NCBI RefSeq assembly: GCF_902459465.1
Contig: NC_047066.1
Span: 13,519,047 to 13,583,046 of the forward strand
Source of the DNA: Asterias rubens
Lineage: Eukaryota; Echinodermata; Asteroidea; Forcipulatida; Asteriidae
Direction of reading: 5' to 3'
Length of the DNA: 64,000 nucleotides
Position numbers and translations under genes: made by a program. Below, one piece after another: positions 61,401 to 64,000 of the stretch. The notes beneath the pieces are model-generated. The model ran no database searches and was not told where the DNA came from. It saw only the letters and a list, made by a program, of their open reading frames with translations. Position 1 is the stretch's first letter; every line of letters starts with the position of its first letter.

Positions 61401-63487
61401 GGCTATTTGCATGATAGTGCGTTTGTTCTTTTTTATGTGCCATCGAAGCAAAAATGCAGTAAATGTGAACGCACAATCTGCTGATCAGCGCACAAACTGC
61501 GAGCGCCATGTGCGTCATGATTAAATGGCGCGTTTACTTTTTTTTAGTACGGCAATCAAGTCGAAGTTACGGTTTACGTAGCGCGGACGTACGCGAGTGG
61601 ACAGTTGCGTACGTAAGCGCACACGCCGAATGTAAAATAATCGCAGCAATGTGTGTTCTCTTAAAATTAAAAATTCACGCAACACATCAAACATGTCTGC
61701 GCACAGGGTGGCTTCAAAACGCAGAGCAAGTTAGCGCTCTAGTCAATATATATAGCTCTATGGTTGGCATGTAACAGAAAACATAACTTTTTTTCTAAAG
61801 CGCTCAAGAGGCTTGGTTGATGCACACCTGATGCCAAAATCAAATGAGTAAATGAGACACAAAAAAAGAGACAAAAATAAACTTAAGACACTGAAAAGAG
61901 GAATGAGGGGATATGGAAAGCACTCAAGATGATGTACACAAGCTGATACTGCATCCTTGATTTATCTACTGATTGTTGCTATGGTTACCTGGCATATACA
62001 TCTGCTGATGATATGGCAGCATCCCAAAGCCTACTGACAGGGAACCCCGGAGATAGGGGGGGGGAGGGTGTCAGAGTTTGGAGAAGAGAAGAGAAGAAAG
62101 AAATAGAAGTGATCTTTGTTAGATTTAGGCTTGCATAATTAGGATTAAGTCAAGGTGGTTTCTTTGCACAAAACTGGATAGGTTGTTAAAAACGTGGTTT
62201 CCTTTTTAATTAAAGCCATATTTTGCCTTTAAGCGCAAGGTAAAAGTATTGGTCAGAGCTTTACTGACTTTTCAAAAGCCTTATCAAAATATTACTCAAA
62301 GACACTGAAGCTTGGTTCATACTTCCTGCGAATACAAATGCGAAGCCAATTTGACTTGAATTTGACATCACAGCCCTGTTTTTGCACCAAATATTTCGCA
62401 AAAGTTGAGTACAGCTCAACTTTTTATTTGTTGCGAAAATGTGATGTCAACATCCGTATCGCATTTGCGTTCGCAGGAAGTATGAGCCTGGCTTAAAAGG
62501 TCATTGTACTTTGTCCTAACAAAAACACAATGTCCACAGATTTACGTTAAACTTACACAGTTTGAAGATTATGATAGTAGAAAGCTTCCCTTGAAATTTT
62601 ACTTAATACTGAGGTGCTGTAGTTTTTGAGAAATAAGTAAAACAAATAATTTTGATTTTACAGGGAATAGAAGCACTAGGCAACCACAGAGAGACTGTTT
62701 GTTTGAGTAGGGAGAAACTCTGGATTAGACGCCTCCAGACCATTCAACCCCATGGTCTGAACATCCAAGAAGGAAACGACTAGTAAACCTTTTGTTTTGC
62801 CGTCTCCTTTTTCACCATAGCCTTTTAGCCTGGGCCTCATTCACCAATTAATTACTTTTTTACCCCACCTCCCCACCCTTGATGTTGTCCTTTGTGTTTC
62901 CATCTTCTTGCTTGTGGTCAAGCCAGTCCCTTCCCTTCACCCCCCCCTTTTTTTGTCCCCCTATTCATTGTTTACCCCTTGCTTTTTTCTGTATGCTTTC
63001 TAGCTAACCCCATTCATGTATTTACACTTCACTGCTTCTGTTTCACTTAGTTACCTGTTCATGTTTGTTGTGTTGTCATTTAGCCTTCGAGAAAGACTCT
63101 GCTAGGGTCGAAACGTCAGGCCATTAACTATTTTTTTTAAATAAGTTTGCTCAGTTTTAGCATGTACAAACGTATTAAACCACTTATTCTACATCTATGG
63201 TTATGTCATAACATCATAACTGGTTAATGGGATTTTTCATGCTAAAATAATTTTCGTCTTCCTGAGACGAAAATTATGTTGTGACTTGTGTCACTCATTT
63301 TTCAAAAACTACAGAACCTCAGTTAGTAATATTTGGAGGGAAGCTTTCCACCATGTCCACTATCATTATCTTCAAACCCTGTAAGTTTAATGTAAATCTG
63401 TGGACATTTTGAAAAAGTACCCGAATTCTTTAATTAATTTATTGATTAGTTAACTTCTTACCTGCACTTGGTTGACCATTAGGATTC
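37259..63487 (-). CDS. SYNRG: Gamma-synergin-like protein, 17 exons, 5' end beyond the window
   Basis: Exons (minus): 63462-63487, 61989-62033, 58991-59178, 57759-57907, 56548-56786, 55690-55956, 55154-55481, 54243-54465, 52766-52955, 49381-49548, 48752-48868, 44070-45509, 43602-43711, 41582-41732, 40252-40308, 39324-39415, 37259-37498. All borders and phases agree: 4030 bases, about 1342 residues, close to the roughly 1300 of vertebrate synergin. Order: Met/Gln/Pro-rich part, polyQ, basic coiled coil (LLEQQKRMEEQIKKERYF), acidic motifs (DDGFGDF, DEGFGDF), EH domain (WCMNEASLP...LYFALGMIALTQ), more motifs (DDFNDF, EEFGDF, DGFADF, DEFGDF), conserved C-terminus with ACGVCLLSVDARSKAF and YHATCANLWVN. 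In vertebrates synergin binds the AP-1 gamma ear and works in clathrin traffic at the trans-Golgi and endosomes. Its first exon lies off the right edge. Confidence 0.93.
37730..37980 (+). repeat. tRNA-derived SINE family T, single copy
   Basis: Plus-strand orientation: CTAGTTGGTAAGACACTGCT, then GGTTCGAATCCCACCC, then the TATCACAGG-type and CACATCGGTG ends. It is flanked by repeated GACTTGACTTG words. Confidence 0.85.
38490..38912. mobile_element. Two adjacent palindromes
   Basis: 38490-38605: GTTGAAAGATGGAATGTTCT mirrored by GAACATTCTATCTTTCAAC. 38635-38912: arms AACATCCAAGTAGATC and ATTTTGATTGGAGGAT with inverses TCCTCCAATCAAAT and GATCTGATTGGGTGTTATA. Confidence 0.7.
38931..39293. mobile_element. 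Palindromic element C, intact copy
   Basis: Long inverted arms (TAAACTTACAGGGTTTGAAG / CTTCAAACTGTGTAAGTTTA) around a perfect centre, ATTTTCGTCTCATGAGACGAAAAT. Confidence 0.85.
39324..39415 (-). CDS. SYNRG: SYNRG exon, C-terminal block 3
   Basis: Acceptor TGAACAG|GTGTGG, donor ATTGTG|GTAAGT. Encodes LQRLEKDIELMWNNLSAFL. A palindromic element ends 30 bp from the donor. Confidence 0.9.
40252..40308 (-). CDS. SYNRG: SYNRG 57-base exon, C-terminal block 2
   Basis: Acceptor TTTTTAG|CGGTG, donor CCATGG|GTAAGT. Encodes AVIEIYRVACRIVTSMNAM, matching the synergin VxEVYRVxxRI stretch. Confidence 0.9.
40371..40765 (-). repeat. Family A MITE-like element, full length
   Basis: AAAGGCACTGGACACTATTG to CAATAGTGTCCACTGCCTTT. 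Lies in the SYNRG intron between 40308 and 41582. Confidence 0.88.
40780..41218. repeat. Interspersed repeat L, copy 2
   Basis: Shares ATGAGGCCTGGTTCTTGATA, CCTCGGCCCGATCGGGTAAA and CATAAACAAAGGTTTATACA with 8015-8500. Confidence 0.75.
41379..41565 (+). repeat. Family A MITE-like element, deleted copy
   Basis: The left end AAAGGCACTGGACACTATTG is present; the middle and right end are lost. It lies 17 bp from the donor side of SYNRG exon 41582-41732. Confidence 0.75.
41582..41732 (-). CDS. SYNRG: SYNRG exon, conserved C-terminal block 1
   Basis: Acceptor CTTCTCAG|GATGAA, donor CTCACAG|GTAATA. Encodes WQRCLQNCYESIKKANNVF and SSSVCNEVIKSSEGGEYL, a helical segment conserved in synergins. Confidence 0.93.
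42401..42574. mobile_element. Palindromic element E, copy 1
   Basis: Arms GGTCCCACTGCAGTGAGAAC with GATAACGATAACG and the inverse CGTTATCGTTCTCGTTATCG ... GCTGCAGTGGGACC. The centre reads CTATTGGTTGAATGAGCG / TTCAACCAATAGAACG. Confidence 0.88.
43007..43295 (+). repeat. tRNA-derived SINE family S, degraded
   Basis: Retains TGTCCTTGAGCAAG twice (about 43045 and 43160) and the tail word CAGCACCTTGTAAACC, suggesting two overlapping fragments. Confidence 0.6.
43297..43466. mobile_element. Palindromic element E, copy 2
   Basis: AAAGGCCCGGTCATACGAGC to CAGTGTGACTAGGCCTT, with the same GATTGGTTGATTAAGCC / CACCAATAGAATGC centre as copy 1. Confidence 0.8.
43602..43711 (-). CDS. SYNRG: SYNRG exon
   Basis: Acceptor AATTTCAG|ATCCCTC, donor GTGGAT|GTAAGT. 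Pro/Ser-rich linker ending ADRYSEVVGDVD before the conserved C-terminal block. Confidence 0.88.
44070..45509 (-). CDS. SYNRG: SYNRG large central exon (480 codons)
   Basis: Acceptor TTTATAG|ATCGAAC, donor TTTAAAG|GTAGGG. Carries an acidic run coded by (GAT)n, then repeated motifs DFNDFK, EEFGDFAQF, DEFDDFKKA, DGFADFKQA, DEFGDFKT and GDSFGEF. These are the expected ear-binding motifs and define the family. Confidence 0.95.
45860..46240. repeat. Element N relative
   Basis: Contains GTCAGGCCTGATACTTCATC and GGAGGCAATTTCCTCCA, words shared with 59489-59732. Internally GC-rich with TCTCGCG words. 46245-48004 beyond it shows no gene. Confidence 0.45.
47093..47137. repeat. (GAATT)n microsatellite
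   Basis: Nine or so units of GAATT within a SYNRG intron. Confidence 0.95.
48005..48243 (-). repeat. Family A MITE-like element, internally deleted
   Basis: AAAGACACTAGACACTATTG and CAATACTGTCCACTGCATCT at the ends. The central palindrome is lost. Confidence 0.8.
48752..48868 (-). CDS. SYNRG: SYNRG exon
   Basis: Acceptor CTTTTCAG|GCTCTCC, donor CTGTCAG|GTTTGT. Encodes GSPADSSSERSSPLVWDPNS and following. Phase 1 on both sides, so frame-neutral if skipped. Confidence 0.8.
49381..49548 (-). CDS. SYNRG: SYNRG exon
   Basis: Acceptor TCTCTCAG|ACACAAAG, donor AAAGAAG|GTAGGT. Encodes a Ser/Asp-rich linker (SSKWGSSVTVKTRKSLEDDD). Confidence 0.85.
49609..49950 (-). repeat. Family A MITE-like element, left end missing
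   Basis: Starts at GGTGTATCTCAACATATGCA and ends CCAATAGTGTCCAATGCCTT. Confidence 0.85.
50069..50328. mobile_element. Palindromic element H with 12-bp target duplication
   Basis: Ends TAGAGTTATA / TATAACTCTA, then arms ACTAGAGGGCGCAC / GTGCGCCCTCTAGT. The flanks are TGGGATTGAGCA on both sides, a direct repeat of 12 bp. Confidence 0.8.
50597..50941. mobile_element. Palindromic element F, CGATATCG-rich
   Basis: Ends TAAGCTTGGGCGATATC and GATATCGCCCAAGCTTA. Both arms are dense in GATATCG/ATATCGCG words, able to fold on themselves many ways. Confidence 0.85.
51010..52690. repeat. SINE family T copy split by its own amplified segment
   Basis: 51010-51060 has the start (TTAAAATTTGCATCGGGGAT) and 52520-52690 the end (CCCCGAGTTCT..., TCACAGGCATATTACTCGG) of family T, with the satellite between. 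Confidence 0.8.
51056..52527. repeat. 43-bp satellite, about 34 units
   Basis: Unit CCCCTTACACCGATGTGTG + TTAGCACTGTATACTCAG + TACTTT repeats with a 43-bp step (ACCGATG at 51111, 51154, ...). Variants are mostly GTGTGTT/GTGTGGT/GTGTATT. It lies in the SYNRG intron between 49548 and 52766. Open reading frames through it are artefacts of 3 x 43 = 129. Confidence 0.97.
52766..52955 (-). CDS. SYNRG: SYNRG exon after the EH domain
   Basis: Acceptor CTCTCAG|AATGG, donor AAACCAA|GTAAGT. Encodes a Pro-rich linker ending GPDEFIPFQEAP, an acidic-Phe motif. Confidence 0.88.
52981..53240. repeat. 135-bp tandem duplication
   Basis: TTCATTCTTAGGGTGCGTTC ... GTGGTGACATCATTCACCTC occurs twice, nearly identical. 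A partial inverse follows to about 53370 (TTCGAACGCAC, GGTCGATCCAGGGAAGC), so the source is a palindromic element. A relative lies at 56255-56350. Confidence 0.9.
53452..53597 (+). repeat. Palindromic family X, left part
   Basis: Starts TTAAAAGGACAGGTATACAT with TTTGGTAATCACTTTTAAAT and ATTGGTTAGAAGCCTA, like 56811-57170. A SINE follows directly. Confidence 0.6.
53598..54003 (+). repeat. tRNA-derived SINE family S, full length
   Basis: Head TTTATGGCCGAGCGGTTAAG, B box GGTTCAAATCCCC, TGTCCTAAAGCAAGACACTT, tail TAAGCGCCTTGAGTACC and an (ATT)n end. Confidence 0.9.
54243..54465 (-). CDS. SYNRG: SYNRG EH-domain exon
   Basis: Acceptor TCAAAAG|GTGCATG, donor ACTCAG|GTAATA. Encodes one Eps15-homology domain: LLYPILMLSGLDKPVLGHIW, then LTRLELYFALGMIALTQ. 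EH domains bind NPF peptides. Confidence 0.93.
54787..54950. repeat. Inverted-repeat element with a CTGAAGA...GAAAC core
   Basis: Arms ACTTGCGGGTACAACCATGA / TCATGGTTGAACTCGCAAGT. Inside are CTGAAGA (54834-54840), a short hairpin CGAGCA/TGTTTG, and GAAACGTC (54861-54868). Confidence 0.65.
55154..55481 (-). CDS. SYNRG: SYNRG exon preceding the EH domain
   Basis: Acceptor TTTTCAG|TGCGC, donor GCATG|GTGAGT. Low-complexity Ser/Gln-rich linker; its final codon fragment completes the Trp that opens the EH domain. Confidence 0.88.
55690..55956 (-). CDS. SYNRG: SYNRG exon with two GFGDF motifs
   Basis: Acceptor GACAAG|CTCCTG, donor AAAG|GTATTT. Encodes EDDGFGDFLQG and DEGFGDFLQG, acidic-phenylalanine motifs of the AP-1 gamma-ear/GAE ligand type. 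Confidence 0.9.
55992..56250 (+). repeat. tRNA-derived SINE family S, truncated 3' end
   Basis: Head GTGTCGTGGCAGAGCGGTTA, B box GGTTCGAATCCCC, down to CCCTTATAAGGTG. Confidence 0.88.
56548..56786 (-). CDS. SYNRG: SYNRG coiled-coil exon
   Basis: Acceptor CTCTGTAG|TCAAC, donor AAACCAG|GTATTC. Encodes the Gln/Glu/Lys-rich helix (RQLLEQQKRMEEQIKKERYF) and a Gly-rich tail. Confidence 0.9.
56811..57170 (+). repeat. Palindromic family X, copy 2
   Basis: Starts AAGGGAAGGTTCACGTTTGG and ends CATGGAACGGTTCCAAAACC / CCTTTAA. It begins about 25 bp from the acceptor of SYNRG exon 56548-56786. Confidence 0.65.
57173..57556 (+). repeat. Family A MITE-like element, full length
   Basis: TTTAAAGGCAGTGGACACTA to CCAATAGTGTCCAGTGTCTT, abutting the family X copy. 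Confidence 0.88.
57759..57907 (-). CDS. SYNRG: SYNRG polyglutamine exon
   Basis: Donor CAAGG|GTAGGA. The acceptor is TAGCAG, a tandem NAGNAG site, so a Gln may be included or skipped (start 57907 or 57904). A mixed CAG/CAA tract codes for 11 consecutive Gln. Confidence 0.85.
57925..58110. repeat. ~98-bp tandem duplication
   Basis: AAAAAACACAGTAATTTTTG ... CACAGAGCTCCCATGAACA occurs twice in a row. 58111-58990 beyond it has no gene. Confidence 0.85.
58991..59178 (-). CDS. SYNRG: SYNRG exon, Pro/Gln-rich N-terminal region
   Basis: Acceptor CTCCAAG|GTAATATG, donor GCGCAG|GTAGTC. Encodes NMSMGPPGQQQLPRP and a long Met/Pro/Gln-rich stretch. An in-frame ATG at 59173 is probably internal, since two in-phase exons lie upstream. 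Confidence 0.85.
59301..59412 (+). repeat. tRNA-derived SINE family S, head only
   Basis: GGGCGTCATGGCTGAGGGGT, B-box relic GGTTTGAATCCTGG, then TGTCCTTGAGCAAGATC and a break. Confidence 0.7.
59489..59732. mobile_element. Palindromic element N
   Basis: CATGGAGGCAATAGACCCTA at the left is mirrored by TAGGGTCTATTGCCTCTGTG at the right. The interior has inverted GTGCACAAA words. 59733-60727 beyond it has no gene. Confidence 0.8.
60728..61098 (+). repeat. Family A MITE-like element, diverged
   Basis: TTTAAAGGCACTGTACACGT to CCAAACGTTTTCAGTGTCTT. Confidence 0.82.
61267..61763. mobile_element. Palindromic element G, ~495 bp
   Basis: Ends TAGAGCTATATATATTGACT and AGTCAATATATATAGCTCTA, flanked by direct GGTTGGCAT on both sides. 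Same terminal style as element H. Confidence 0.85.
61989..62033 (-). CDS. SYNRG: SYNRG 45-base exon
   Basis: Acceptor CTGTCAG|TAGGC, donor ATGCCAG|GTAACC. Encodes GFGMLPYHQQMYMP, matching the Met/Pro/Gln-rich N-terminal style. Phase 1 on both sides, so it could be skipped without shifting frame. Confidence 0.75.
62309..62496. mobile_element. Palindromic element J, intact copy
   Basis: AGCTTGGTTCATACTTCCTG and inverse CAGGAAGTATGAGCCTGGCT. Centre AAAGTTGAGTACAGCTCAACTTT. Confidence 0.88.
62498..63432. mobile_element. Palindromic element C split by a ~560-bp insert
   Basis: The left half (62498 to about 62660) and right half (about 63235-63432) match the intact copy at 38931-39293. The insert carries pyrimidine-rich sequence and a GACTC...GGGTC hairpin followed by GAAACGTC at 63108-63115. 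Confidence 0.75.
63462..63487 (-). CDS. SYNRG: SYNRG 26-base micro-exon (first exon in window)
   Basis: Acceptor ATCCTAG|GAATCC, donor AGTGCAG|GTAAGA. Encodes NPNGQPSA, with split codons at both ends (phase 1 in, phase 1 out). Since it begins mid-codon, at least one exon lies beyond the window. Confidence 0.65.
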
Positions 63488-63814
63488 CTAGGATGGTAAA
63501 TGAAAGACCACATTTTAAAAACTTTTAATGCATCATAATATTTGTTTCTTCTTTTTATATCAAATTTATTTTAAATACCAAGTCAGACACTATGATCCAA
63601 GTTTTAGGAGAATTGCACAATGTGTGTTGGAATGGTGGCATTTCTACCACTTGGTCAACCACTGGGGTTTAAATTTCACAGAGGTTTTCCACAGCACTGG
63701 AGACAAATAGACCAAAGTGAAGGATTTATTTTTTGTGTGGGAAAAAAATAACTGCCCATTTCTTTCACCAGGCTGACATAAAAAGATTTAAAGTTAATTC
63801 AGCTAAACCTCTGC

Positions 63815-64000
63815 TATATGAAAGGTTTGCGGTAACACCATGTAATGATAATCTCTAAATGAGTTGGGGTGGTTCTTAAAAGAATCGTTGGTTTCAACTG
63901 AACAATTCGATCAGTATGCTCTGATTGTCTTCTGGTCGACTTCTGATGTCTTCTGGAGAAAGCTTTCTCCAGAAGACGATCAGAGCATACTGATTGAAAA
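63815..64000. repeat. Element K, then a TTCTGGAGAAAGC palindrome, cut by the window edge
   Basis: ATGAAAGGTTTGCGGTAACA starts element K. Then CAGTATGCTCTGATTGTCTT is mirrored around TTCTGGAGAAAGCTTTCTCCAGAA. Confidence 0.75.

Overview
The window is animal nuclear DNA: AT-rich, with short exons bounded by GT...AG introns in matching phase, and a very high load of tRNA-derived SINEs and palindromic MITE-like elements. The gene content (a secreted C-type lectin, a TIR protein outside the usual Toll/MyD88/SARM1 layouts, a gamma-synergin orthologue) and the repeat style suggest an echinoderm, probably a sea star. That assignment is inference from general character; no species marker was identified.

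Layout, left to right. (1) 2230-5790, plus strand: complete two-exon secreted C-type lectin, with a ~1.15 kb terminal-inverted-repeat element in its intron. (2) 7620-7872, minus: broken THAP-domain copy. (3) 10929-12060, minus: weak exon-like pieces and a GC-richer patch that could be a promoter. (4) 12253-12784, minus: two well-spliced exons forming the 3' end of an unrecognised gene, with no visible upstream part. (5) 16799-28794, minus: complete nine-exon gene for a 516-residue protein with a predicted myristoyl/polybasic N-terminus, a TIR domain with a conserved candidate catalytic Glu, an EF-hand-like segment and C-terminal HEAT repeats. This is the most unusual gene here. (6) 28.9-36.6 kb: intergenic, almost entirely repeats. 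(7) 37259 to beyond 63487, minus: gamma-synergin (SYNRG-like), 17 exons in the window (4030 coding bases), 5' end off the right edge, with the clathrin-adaptor acidic DFxDF-type motifs, an EH domain and the conserved cysteine-containing C-terminus. Its terminal exon tail has been tandemly duplicated three more times just downstream.

The genes do not form a functional cluster. The lectin and the TIR-HEAT protein may both belong to innate immunity; gamma-synergin belongs to AP-1/clathrin traffic. Most of the rest is mobile or repeated DNA: about 18 copies of one ~390 bp element whose ends read GGCACTGGACACTATTGGTA, two tRNA-derived SINE families, a 43-bp satellite of about 34 units grown out of one SINE family, and many smaller palindromic elements, several nested.

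All gene models were read by eye from splice sites, phase and protein character. No database search or transcript data was available.
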